Origin: Bacteroidota bacterium
GTDB taxonomy: Bacteria > Bacteroidota > Bacteroidia > Bacteroidales > F082
Assembly: GCA_014382445.1 (NCBI GenBank)
Contig: JACNJS010000081.1
Span: forward strand, 1 to 57,412
Length of the DNA: 57,412 bases
Reading direction: 5' to 3'
The notes below the pieces were generated by a model. That model had not been told where the DNA came from. It ran no database searches and saw only the letters and a program-made list of their open reading frames with translations. Made by a program: the position numbers and the translations under genes. Of this stretch, positions 43,192 to 51,589 are shown one piece after another. Position 1 is the first letter of the stretch. The number at the start of each line of letters is the position of its first letter.

Positions 43192-46100
43192 ATGAAGAAG
43201 ATTAGCTTAATCCTTATATTAGTGCTTACAGTAACAGTTGTTTTAGCCGGAACTGTTTCAAAAACTTATTATTTCGAAGCTCCCAAAATCAGTTATCAAA
43301 ATAATTATCATACAATTACATTTCAAAAAACTTTGTTAACCGGTATTGTCGGTGAACCGGCCTTACCCTATTTTGCAGTTAGTTTGTTGATGCCGCCGGG
43401 AGAGAGCGCTACTTCAATAAAGTTTATCGGTGAAGATGAAACTACAATCGAAGGTAACTTCAAGCTGTTTCCTTATCAGAGCTCAAAACCACTTTCTATT
43501 CCTGGTGAGACGGATTTTCAGGTAAACGAAAAAGTTTATATGTCAAATCATACTTATCCACAGCAATCAACCGGTGGGCTTTCAACCAGCTACTTAAATG
43601 GATTTGGACTGGCAATGTCAACTTTTACACCTATAGTATATATTCCCGCAAAAGGACAGATTACTTATTTCAAAAAAGTTACAATCGTTATTGAAACAAC
43701 TTCTAATAATGAAGCCATATCAGCACTTAATAATTTAACAGCGTCAAAAAAGGCTAAAAGAAACTTGCTAAATTTTGCACAAAACCCGGAAGCGGCTAAC
43801 CTATACGACTCATTTCGTGGAAGATCAGAGAATAACTACAAACTACTAATTATTACCCCAAATCAATTTGAGGATGGATTTGCGGACTTAAGAAACATAT
43901 ATTTAAGTCGGGGAATTAAAAGCGAGGTTACTACTACCGAATATATTTCAACCAATATAACGGGGCAGGATTTACAGGAGAAAATCAGGAATTTCATTAT
44001 TCAGGAATACCAGCAAAGCGATATTGAGTATGTTCTTCTTGGTGGCGATGTTGAGCATATACCATATCGTGGTTTTTACTGCTATGTCCAGTCGGGTGGG
44101 GGATATACCAGCAATGATATCCCTTCCGATTTGTATTATTCGGCGTTAGATGGGACCTGGAACGATGATAATGATAACAGATGGGGCGAGCCCGATGAGG
44201 ATGATCTTCTTCCTGAAGTGGCTGTCGCCAGATATCCATTCAGTAATGCAACAGAGCTTGCAAGAATAATTCACAAGAGTATTAATTATCAGAATAATCC
44301 GGTTTTGGGAGAGTTCACAAACCCATTGTTGGCAGGTGAGCACCTTTACTCGAATCCCGAAACCTGGGGCAGGGATTACTTAGATCTTCTAATTGGTGAA
44401 CGAAGTGATAATGGGTATACAACCATTGGCATACCTGAAACATATCCTATTGATTCTCTTTATGAACATGATGGCCCATGGTACGGCAGCACACTAATGA
44501 ATGAAATAAATCAGGGTAAACAGTTTATTCACCATGTTGGCCATGCAAGCCCATCGTATGTTGCTCATCTTTATAGTTCCGATATTACAAATTCAAATTT
44601 TTATGCAGTTAACGGTGTTGATCATAACTTCACTTTATTTCATACGCATGGCTGCGACTGCGGCTCGTTTGATAATAATGACTGTATCCTCGAAAAGATG
44701 GTAACTATCGACAATTTTGCAGTAAGTGTGATTGGAAACTCGCGTTACGGATGGTTTAATGAAGGGCAAACGGAAGGCCCTGCAGCGCATCTTCATCGTG
44801 AAATGGTTGACGCGCTATATAACGAAGAATTAGTTCATCTCGGAAGTGCCTTTGTTGAAAGTAAAATTCAAACTGCTCCCTGGGTTGAAGCTCCGGGTCA
44901 GTGGGAAGAAGGTGCCCTGCGATGGAATTTTTACGATATTAACATTCTGGGTGATCCTGCCCTTAGAGTTTGGACAACCGAACCCATTGATATTGATGTA
45001 GTTTATGAAGATGAAATAGCTGTAGGTACTACCTCTACCGAAGTAAGTGTTACAAGCTACGGATTACCAATGGAGAACTTTACCTGTACAATAATTAAAG
45101 ATGGCGTTCTTTACGCATCTGATGAAACTGATGTAGCCGGAAATGTTACACTTTTATTCGATCCGCTGGTTACCGAAGTTGGTGATGCATTACTAATTGT
45201 TGTAGGAAACAACTGCCTGCCCGACACAAATAACATAACTTTTGTGCCGGCAGAGGGTGCATATGTAATTTATAATAACCATCAGGTTCTTGATCCCACT
45301 GGTAACAATAATGGAATTCCTGATTTTGGTGAAGCAATTTTGCTAACAGTTGCTGTAAGTAATTTAGGTGCGCAGGATGCCTCTGATGTAACTGCTACAC
45401 TTATTGTGGATGATAGTTTCATAACATTGGGCGACGATACTGAGTACTTTGGTGATATTCCTGCAGGCGATACAGTTGTTAATTCAGAAGCTTTTTCGTT
45501 TTATATAGGTGCTAATGTGCCTAATCAGCATGCTGTGGATTTTAGCCTTGTTTGCGAGAGTGACGGAAATACATGGGTGTCGAATTTTGAAATAGTGATT
45601 AATGCTCCGGTACCGGAAATAGGAAATATGGTTATCGATGATAATACAGGAGGTAACGGAAATGGGCAATTAGATCCCGGTGAGTTAGCCATAATTTCTA
45701 TTCTTGCCTTAAATTCCGGACATAGCGATTGTTCTTCATCATTTATGGAGCTGATTTCCGGTAGTCCGTATTTAACAATTAGCCCTGACATTGTTGATTT
45801 AGGAGGATTACAGGCCGGCGAATCAAAATATGCAGATTATAATGTGGATGTTGATATTACTGCTCCGGTTGGCACTTCTATAACACTTGATTGTGAGTTA
45901 AATGTGTGTGATTACATTTGCCAGAATGCATTCAATCAAAGCATTGGCTTGATAATTGAAGATTTTGAATCAGGTGATTTCTCGACTTTTGACTGGCAGA
46001 TGGGCGGTAATGCTGCATGGCAGGTAATTACCGATAATCCTTTTAATGGGCAGTACTCTTCACGATCGGGAAGCATTGGCGACAATGAAACTTCGGAGCT

Positions 46101-46635
46101 TGCCATTACCCTTCAGGTGGTTGAGGATGATGAAATATGTTTTGCCCGCAAAGTATCCTCCGAATATTCATGGGACTTTTTGAGATTCTATATTGATGGG
46201 ACGAAACAAGCCGAATGGTCAGGAGAGGAGGACTGGGAGGTTGTAACTATTGATGTGGCAGCCGGTCAACATTTGTTACTATGGTCCTATGAAAAGGATA
46301 TGAATACTTCCGGTGGAAACGATTGTGCATGGCTTGATGATATTATATTCCCTGCATCAACAACTGTGATCAGCGTTGAAGAATTTACTACCAACAATGA
46401 GATCGGTATCTTTCCTAATCCTGGTGCTGGATTCTATACGCTAAAGATAAATTCTGAAACGAAGGTAATGGATGTAATAGTTTATAATTCATTAGGCAAA
46501 GTAGTTGCATCTATGAAGGCTGATTTTATGTCGGGGCAAGCTACTATTGATTTAAGTGAGTTAATCCCCGCGCTTTATTTTATTGAAGTGGATACAGGAA
46601 CAAAAAGAATGATAAGTAAAGTAGTACAGAGATGA
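43192..46635 (+). CDS. Gingipain-like C25 family cysteine peptidase with T9SS sorting domain
   Basis: A 1147-residue secreted protease. A signal peptide (to ~residue 20) is followed by a propeptide-like beta domain (~25-200), then the C25 caspase-like catalytic domain (~215-600): YKLLIITPNQF, YVLLGGDVEHIP, FIHHVGHASPS (H451 as catalytic His) and HTHGCDCGSF (catalytic Cys C488 or C490). Beta-sandwich repeats (YVIYNNHQVLDPTGNNNG type) and a MAM/jelly-roll-like module with EDFESGDFSTFDWQ follow. The C-terminal type A sorting signal is IGIFPNPGAGFYTL ... YFIEVDTGTKRMISK. It should be exported by the T9SS that includes the PorE-like protein nearby. Confidence 0.9.
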   Translation: MKKISLILILVLTVTVVLAGTVSKTYYFEAPKISYQNNYHTITFQKTLLTGIVGEPALPYFAVSLLMPPGESATSIKFIGEDETTIEGNFKLFPYQSSKPLSIPGETDFQVNEKVYMSNHTYPQQSTGGLSTSYLNGFGLAMSTFTPIVYIPAKGQITYFKKVTIVIETTSNNEAISALNNLTASKKAKRNLLNFAQNPEAANLYDSFRGRSENNYKLLIITPNQFEDGFADLRNIYLSRGIKSEVTTTEYISTNITGQDLQEKIRNFIIQEYQQSDIEYVLLGGDVEHIPYRGFYCYVQSGGGYTSNDIPSDLYYSALDGTWNDDNDNRWGEPDEDDLLPEVAVARYPFSNATELARIIHKSINYQNNPVLGEFTNPLLAGEHLYSNPETWGRDYLDLLIGERSDNGYTTIGIPETYPIDSLYEHDGPWYGSTLMNEINQGKQFIHHVGHASPSYVAHLYSSDITNSNFYAVNGVDHNFTLFHTHGCDCGSFDNNDCILEKMVTIDNFAVSVIGNSRYGWFNEGQTEGPAAHLHREMVDALYNEELVHLGSAFVESKIQTAPWVEAPGQWEEGALRWNFYDINILGDPALRVWTTEPIDIDVVYEDEIAVGTTSTEVSVTSYGLPMENFTCTIIKDGVLYASDETDVAGNVTLLFDPLVTEVGDALLIVVGNNCLPDTNNITFVPAEGAYVIYNNHQVLDPTGNNNGIPDFGEAILLTVAVSNLGAQDASDVTATLIVDDSFITLGDDTEYFGDIPAGDTVVNSEAFSFYIGANVPNQHAVDFSLVCESDGNTWVSNFEIVINAPVPEIGNMVIDDNTGGNGNGQLDPGELAIISILALNSGHSDCSSSFMELISGSPYLTISPDIVDLGGLQAGESKYADYNVDVDITAPVGTSITLDCELNVCDYICQNAFNQSIGLIIEDFESGDFSTFDWQMGGNAAWQVITDNPFNGQYSSRSGSIGDNETSELAITLQVVEDDEICFARKVSSEYSWDFLRFYIDGTKQAEWSGEEDWEVVTIDVAAGQHLLLWSYEKDMNTSGGNDCAWLDDIIFPASTTVISVEEFTTNNEIGIFPNPGAGFYTLKINSETKVMDVIVYNSLGKVVASMKADFMSGQATIDLSELIPALYFIEVDTGTKRMISKVVQR

Positions 46636-46736
46636 TTGTTTGGAAAGACTAATTACTGAATAAAAATTTCAACTACTTGTATTTTGATAAACCTCATAGT
46701 TAAATTGCCTCAGGCAGATAATAATGTGAAATATCC

Positions 46737-47903
46737 CTAATAATTAAAAGTACCGTATTGTGATATTATTGTAAGCTTTTTTGATTCGGATGACTCCACG
46801 CGTCCAATAATTTGAGCATCAATATTAAAGGATTTTGAAATTTTAATGATATCATCGCTTATCGTTTGGGGCACATATAACTCCATACGATGTCCCATAT
46901 TAAACACTTTATACATTTCTTCCCAAGGTGTACACGATTGCGATTGGATTAACTCAAACAAGGGAGGAGCAGGGAACATATTATCTTTAATAACGTGCAG
47001 TTTATCAATAAAATGAAGGACTTTAGTTTGAGCACCACCGCTGCAATGTATAATGCCATTTATTGTGCCTCTATACGTTTCAAGGATAGATTTAATAAGC
47101 GGAGCGTAGGTACGTGTAGGTGATAATATTAATTTCCCCATATCTACACCTTCAATCACACTTGGCTGAGTTAACGACATACTACCGGAGTATACCAACT
47201 CTTTAGGAACAAGTGGGTCGAAGCTCTCGGGATATTTTGTAGCAAAGCTTTTCGAAAATACATCGTGCCTCGCAGAAGTAAGACCGTTGCTTCCCATACC
47301 ACTATTATACTCATTTTCGTATGTTGCCTGTCCGCTAGACGAAAGGCCAATAATAACGTCGCCTGGTTGAATTTTGTTTTCAATTATTTGATCCCGGCGT
47401 ACGCGTACCGTAACGGTTGAGTCGACAATAATAGTACGAACAATATCTCCAACATCTGCTGTTTCGCCGCCGGTCAGGTAAATGCCAATACCCATATTAC
47501 GCATGTTGCCAAGAAATTCTTCAGTACCGTTTATTATTGCGGCGATAACACTGCCAGGAATCAGGTTTTTATTTCTTCCTATAGTTGATGAGATTATTAT
47601 GTCATCAGTAACACCAACACAAAGTAAGTCGTCAAGGTTCATAACAACTGCATCCTGTGCTATACCTTTCCACACGTTTATATCACCCGTTTCTTTCCAG
47701 TAAATATATGCAAGCGAAGATTTTGTTCCAGCACCATCAGCATGCATAATATTGCAAAACTCATCATCTCCGCCAAGTATGTCGGGAATCACTTTACAAA
47801 ATGCATTTGGAAATATTCCTCTATCCAGATTATTGATAGCTGCGTGAACATCTTCTTTTGAGGCCGAAACTCCTCGCTGCATGTATCGTGATTGTTTGGT
47901 CAT
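46737..47903 (-). CDS. purM: Phosphoribosylformylglycinamidine cyclo-ligase (AIR synthetase)
   Basis: A 388-residue purine-synthesis enzyme of the PurM/PurL ATPase fold that closes the imidazole ring of FGAM to AIR. GVSASKEDVHAAI, HADGAGTKSSLAY (glycine-rich region ~54-66), VVMNLDDLLCVGV, TGGETADVGD and GVIIGLSSSGQ-like VIIGLSSSGQ match. It is longer than E. coli PurM (345) and belongs to the phylum's larger type with a different C-terminal part, including FNMGHRMELYV. It is downstream of the PorE-like gene on the same strand but 57 bp away, with its own likely control. Confidence 0.93.
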   Translation of the reverse strand: MTKQSRYMQRGVSASKEDVHAAINNLDRGIFPNAFCKVIPDILGGDDEFCNIMHADGAGTKSSLAYIYWKETGDINVWKGIAQDAVVMNLDDLLCVGVTDDIIISSTIGRNKNLIPGSVIAAIINGTEEFLGNMRNMGIGIYLTGGETADVGDIVRTIIVDSTVTVRVRRDQIIENKIQPGDVIIGLSSSGQATYENEYNSGMGSNGLTSARHDVFSKSFATKYPESFDPLVPKELVYSGSMSLTQPSVIEGVDMGKLILSPTRTYAPLIKSILETYRGTINGIIHCSGGAQTKVLHFIDKLHVIKDNMFPAPPLFELIQSQSCTPWEEMYKVFNMGHRMELYVPQTISDDIIKISKSFNIDAQIIGRVESSESKKLTIISQYGTFNY

Positions 47904-47960
47904 GGTTAATTGGTTAATTGGTGATTAGTCAATAGGTTATTATTCACCATTCCTTATCAA

Positions 47961-50414
47961 TCACTCAATAGTGAGTTTATGTGTTTTTGTGTTGTATGAA
48001 TATTTCCCGAATTGTTTCATCAGTTTGTCGCCAAATACGAGTCCGTAATTTAATTTGTAAGTTACTTTAATTTTTACGTTTTCAACCTTTTTGTTGGCAA
48101 TATTTATTTCTTTAATATTGATAATTGCTCTGTCGGCAATGGTATTATCTGCAAGAACACGTTCCGGGTCACCTTCAAAATCTTCTTTGCTAATCGCTCC
48201 CCATTTCAGGAGATCCATTGCCTGATCTAATGATATCATTGCATCAGCGGTTTTATCAAAAGCAAAATCTTCATTATAACCATTAATAATACATGTAGAA
48301 ATATATGTGCCCGAATTAGGTGCTTCTGTAAACATAATCGCATTATCCTCCGGATTTATAGCAATGTTAATTGTTGCAATATCAATATTCGTAGATTGTG
48401 GCACATAGTCTTTACGTAATACCCTGAACTCAGTACGACGGTTTAACTGGTGAGCTGCTTCTTTTTCATTATTAGTTGAAAGTGATTCAATATAGGTTTC
48501 ATCAAGGGTTGTCCCAGTGGTAAAAGGGAAACCATCGCGAATAACATCCTTTTTAAGCGAAAGGGGTACGCGTTCGCCATAGCCTTTGGCTACAAGTCTG
48601 GGGGGATCAATACCTCTGATTATCAGGTAATCAACAACCGATTGTGCACGACGTTGTGAGAGTATATCGTTTCTTTCATGACTATCACGTGCATCGGTAT
48701 GTGAAGCTAATTCTACTACAATATTCGGGTTATCGCGTAATGTATGAATTAAATTCTGAAGCGAATCCTCATATTGAGGTTTCAAATCCCATTTTGCAAG
48801 ATCGTAAAGGATTTCAGGCAGAGGAATTGGTTCGGCCGGTATGGGTATCAGACTAAAATCTTTAACAAAATCTTTACTGAATTCAACACCAACTGTTGTA
48901 AATGTTCCTCTTTCGTTAAAATAGTTTGGTTTAGCAACAAGTAATTCGTACATAGTGTTGGGTTCAAGTTGGCTCTTGCCGAAGCTAAAGTAACCCACAT
49001 CGTTGGTTCGCGTAGTTACCGAAAGGCCAGTTGATCCAACTAACTGTACATTTACATCTCCCATATACATTAATGTGCGGTCGTCCTTAATTGTACCGTT
49101 TAATGTAAATTCAAGAGGAGGTTCAATAAAATACCAAATATCTTCGAGACCTTTTGTACCCTTCCTGTTAGAGCTCAAAAACCCGTATTCGTCATATGGG
49201 TGAAATACTATTCCAAAATCATCAAATGTTGAGTTAATAGGGTATTTTAAGTTTTTCGGCTCACCCCAGTTACCAGCGGTATCGATAGTTGATACAAAAA
49301 TATCCATTCCACCCATTCCACCATGCCCGTCGGAAGCAAAAAATAATGTTGTATCGTTTCTTAAAAACGGGAATATTTCATCACCTGGAGTATTAATAAC
49401 TTCTCCCAAATTCATGGGTCTCCCAAAACCATCTGATTTCGAATCCCTGTATGCAACCCAAATATCGTTGCCACCCATACCATTACGTCTGTTTGACGAG
49501 AAATAAATAACGAGCTCACCTTCGCTAACGGTAGGTTGCCCAATCGTCGACATTGTGTCGATACTTGAAATTTCAACCATCTCGGGTTTTCCCCAGGCAC
49601 GACCTGTACGCCTGGCTTTGTAAATCTGGCATCCCGATTCTTTTTGCTGATCATTGGGGCATTTCGTAAAATAAATTGTATTGAATTTCGAATTGAAAGT
49701 AGCTGCTCCCTCATTTGCAGTGGTGTTTATATTCTCTGTATTATCAAAAAGTACTGGTTCCGACCATTCTTCTTTTCTGTCGATTTTTGCAATAAAAAGG
49801 TCACTGAAGTTTTGATCAGTCCAATTGTCTGTTTCCTTACCTGATGCACCTTCGCGAGTTGATGTGAAAACAATCTCATTATAATTTTCAGTAGTAAATG
49901 AAGGCGCAAAATCTGCTTCACGTGAATTAATTTTCTTCACATTAGTAACTTCATATTTCGAAGGATTTTCAATCCATTCTTCAATCAAAGCAGTTGTTTC
50001 AGCCCCTCTGCGGCCTCTTGGATCTTCGGGCACTCTTTCGGCATACGAGTTAAATTGTGCTATTGCATCAGCATAATCACCGTTTATTTTAAGCATATTG
50101 GCATAATGAAGAAGAATCTCCGGATTACGTTTGTCCCATTCATTTTTTATAAGTCGTTTATAGGAAGCTGATGCCCTTTTATAATTGCTCGTAAGGCGAT
50201 AACATTCAGCTAATTGGGCAGTAATCCTATTTTTTTCGTCCTTGTTCTTTTTTACTTTGGAATAGGCTTTTTTATATTTATCAATAGCTAATGAATATTG
50301 TTGTTTTGAAAATGCCTCATCAGCACCTTTAGCAGGGTTACGCTGTGCAACTAACAAAGTTGGAAACATAAGCAGTACAACAAGTAGTAATATACCAGAA
50401 AATAACTTATTCAT
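47961..50414 (-). CDS. PorE-like OmpA protein with a C-terminal retropepsin-like domain
   Basis: An 817-residue exported protein. The ATG at 50414 gives a signal peptide (MNKLFSGILLLVVLLMF...VAQ); the open frame continues upstream but would overlap tatA. Order: TPR repeats (~30-150), PD40/WD40 propeller (~160-430, repeats such as YFSSNRRNGMGGNDIW), a CNA-B-like fold (~435-520), an OmpA peptidoglycan-binding domain (~530-670; D574 and R589 of HTDxx...RRAQ) and an extra domain (~675-817). The first four match PorE/PG1058, the T9SS cell-envelope anchor. The last resembles clan AA aspartic proteases, with FAFDKTADAMISL at 717-729 and VFG at 793-795, but the catalytic DTGA is DKTA. Confidence 0.85.
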   Translation of the reverse strand: MNKLFSGILLLVVLLMFPTLLVAQRNPAKGADEAFSKQQYSLAIDKYKKAYSKVKKNKDEKNRITAQLAECYRLTSNYKRASASYKRLIKNEWDKRNPEILLHYANMLKINGDYADAIAQFNSYAERVPEDPRGRRGAETTALIEEWIENPSKYEVTNVKKINSREADFAPSFTTENYNEIVFTSTREGASGKETDNWTDQNFSDLFIAKIDRKEEWSEPVLFDNTENINTTANEGAATFNSKFNTIYFTKCPNDQQKESGCQIYKARRTGRAWGKPEMVEISSIDTMSTIGQPTVSEGELVIYFSSNRRNGMGGNDIWVAYRDSKSDGFGRPMNLGEVINTPGDEIFPFLRNDTTLFFASDGHGGMGGMDIFVSTIDTAGNWGEPKNLKYPINSTFDDFGIVFHPYDEYGFLSSNRKGTKGLEDIWYFIEPPLEFTLNGTIKDDRTLMYMGDVNVQLVGSTGLSVTTRTNDVGYFSFGKSQLEPNTMYELLVAKPNYFNERGTFTTVGVEFSKDFVKDFSLIPIPAEPIPLPEILYDLAKWDLKPQYEDSLQNLIHTLRDNPNIVVELASHTDARDSHERNDILSQRRAQSVVDYLIIRGIDPPRLVAKGYGERVPLSLKKDVIRDGFPFTTGTTLDETYIESLSTNNEKEAAHQLNRRTEFRVLRKDYVPQSTNIDIATINIAINPEDNAIMFTEAPNSGTYISTCIINGYNEDFAFDKTADAMISLDQAMDLLKWGAISKEDFEGDPERVLADNTIADRAIINIKEINIANKKVENVKIKVTYKLNYGLVFGDKLMKQFGKYSYNTKTHKLTIE

Positions 50415-50460
50415 GTGGGCATTTATATGTTGATAATTCATTAACGCTATTGTATAAGAT

Positions 50461-50733
50461 TTATTGAGACTGGTTAGTAGTTTCTTCTGTGGTTTGATTT
50501 GCTTTATTCTCAAGGGAGGCTTTATATTCTTCCAATTTTTTTTCACGGTCTAAGCGGTCGCCTTCGCGGTTAATTTCTGTTTTGATATCTTCAGAAGCAC
50601 GCTTTATTTCATTGACGAATTTACCTAGGGTTCTTGCTATTTCAGGGATCTTACTTGGGCCAAAAACTAGAAGTACTGCCAGAACTACCAGCATTATTTC
50701 ACCTGCTCCAAAATCAAATAGTAGTAATTTCAA
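50461..50733 (-). CDS. tatA: Twin-arginine translocase TatA/TatB-like subunit
   Basis: A 90-residue membrane protein. A short N-terminal helix (residues ~10-25, FGAGEIMLVVLAVLLVFGPSK) is followed by the amphipathic helix KIPEIARTLGKFVNEIKRAS and a charged tail. This is the TatA/TatB fold; the longer tail and FGPSKIPE suggest the TatB-like paralogue of Bacteroidetes. The start is a TTG at 50733; no ATG is available before the upstream stop. It stands 46 bp upstream of the PorE-like gene and could be in one messenger with it. tatC is not in the window. Confidence 0.88.
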   Translation of the reverse strand: MKLLLFDFGAGEIMLVVLAVLLVFGPSKIPEIARTLGKFVNEIKRASEDIKTEINREGDRLDREKKLEEYKASLENKANQTTEETTNQSQ

Positions 50734-50870
50734 ATTTGTGATTTTATTTTACATTGGCAAAATTAAGAAAAAAAGAACTGTTCTATATCATCCTATGTTT
50801 TCATTAACAAATAAACAATGAACACTCAATATTTAATTATTTACCTATAAACAAAATTATCTGAAATTCA

Positions 50871-50901
50871 TTTTATTAATAACTTGATTTTTATACTTTT
50901 G
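50871..50901 (+). promoter_or_regulatory. Promoter of the small lipoprotein gene
   Basis: TTTT (50871-50874) and TACTTTTG (50894-50901) are spaced 19 bp and match the Bacteroidetes promoter pattern. The transcript would carry a leader of about 105 nt before the ATG at 51014. Confidence 0.5.
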
Positions 50902-51013
50902 TCGAACTAATTATTTTTGAAGTTTGAACCCGATATCAATGAATTTCGTCTAAAGAATTACAACTTTCAAATCCATCTAAAGTTGTCAGTCTTTTTTAAC
51001 TAAAATCAAAACT

Positions 51014-51355
51014 ATGACTATTAAAAATTTTATTATTGGTTTGCTGTTAGTACTCAGCATTGTAGCGTGTAATACAGATGTGAAAAATAATAATAATGAT
51101 GAATCACAAGGCTATGTGGCAAAAATAGATACATCACTGACTCTTGCCCAAATCGCTAAATTGAATAATATAGGCGAACCTTATTTGCGCACAAAACTTG
51201 GCATTCGTCAAAATATTGGCAATAAATATTCTATTTCATATATGGCTAAACGATTTAATTTCACAATTGATGATTTGAAAAAAATTATTGAAGATGCCAA
51301 AAACGAACAACCTTCTGCAAAAAATACAAGGGTAGATGAGGATGATAAAAAATAG
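51014..51355 (+). CDS. Small lipoprotein with a duplicated helical motif, unknown function
   Basis: A 113-residue protein with a lipoprotein signal: hydrophobic residues 5-18 and a lipobox with C19 (LSIVAC). The mature part has two similar helical units, TLAQIAKLNNIGEPYLRTKL (residues ~43-62) and SISYMAKRFNFTIDDLKKII (~73-92), each of the form helix-turn-helix with I/M-A-K at the same place. Similar short units occur in membrane cation-binding and LysM-like contexts, but I cannot assign one. The tail is charged and probably disordered. It is monocistronic with its own promoter. Confidence 0.75.
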   Translation: MTIKNFIIGLLLVLSIVACNTDVKNNNNDESQGYVAKIDTSLTLAQIAKLNNIGEPYLRTKLGIRQNIGNKYSISYMAKRFNFTIDDLKKIIEDAKNEQPSAKNTRVDEDDKK

Positions 51356-51506
51356 ATTATAGAATTGAGTGTGTATCGCTCACCGAATAAGGGTTATGAG
51401 TGGAGAATGAGAGTTCGATTGATGGATTGATCGAAACTCGATAGTTTCTTGCCAGAAAACCCAGTACGTAAAAACTTTATTTAGACACACTATAAATTCG
51501 GGTTAG

Positions 51507-51522
51507 ATGTAATATATTACAT
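51507..51522. promoter_or_regulatory. 16-bp perfect palindrome upstream of the nhaD promoter
   Basis: ATGTAATATATTACAT is a perfect 16-bp palindrome ending 6 bp before the -33 region of the nhaD promoter. The position suits an activator or repressor site. AT-rich palindromes arise by chance more often in such DNA, so support is moderate. Confidence 0.4.
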
Positions 51523-51528
51523 ATTAAC

Positions 51529-51560
51529 TTTTATTTAATCAATTTGATTACATACATTTG
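51529..51560 (+). promoter_or_regulatory. Promoter of nhaD
   Basis: TTTT (51529-51532) and TACATTTG (51553-51560) are 20 bp apart, a good match to the phylum's promoter pattern. Transcription would start near 51567, about 23 bp before the ATG at 51590. Confidence 0.55.
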
Positions 51561-51589
51561 CGCCCTTATTAATCAAAAAATATTATGAT

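Noticed and set aside
50415-50546. Longer N terminus for the PorE-like protein
   Set aside because: It would overlap tatA and bury the signal peptide; the ATG at 50414 starts a canonical signal sequence.
51356-51506. Short inverted repeats (TTCGAT/ATCGAA, GAAAC/GTTTC) after the lipoprotein gene
   Set aside because: Stems are 5-6 bp with no T-run, so neither a terminator nor an RNA gene is supported.
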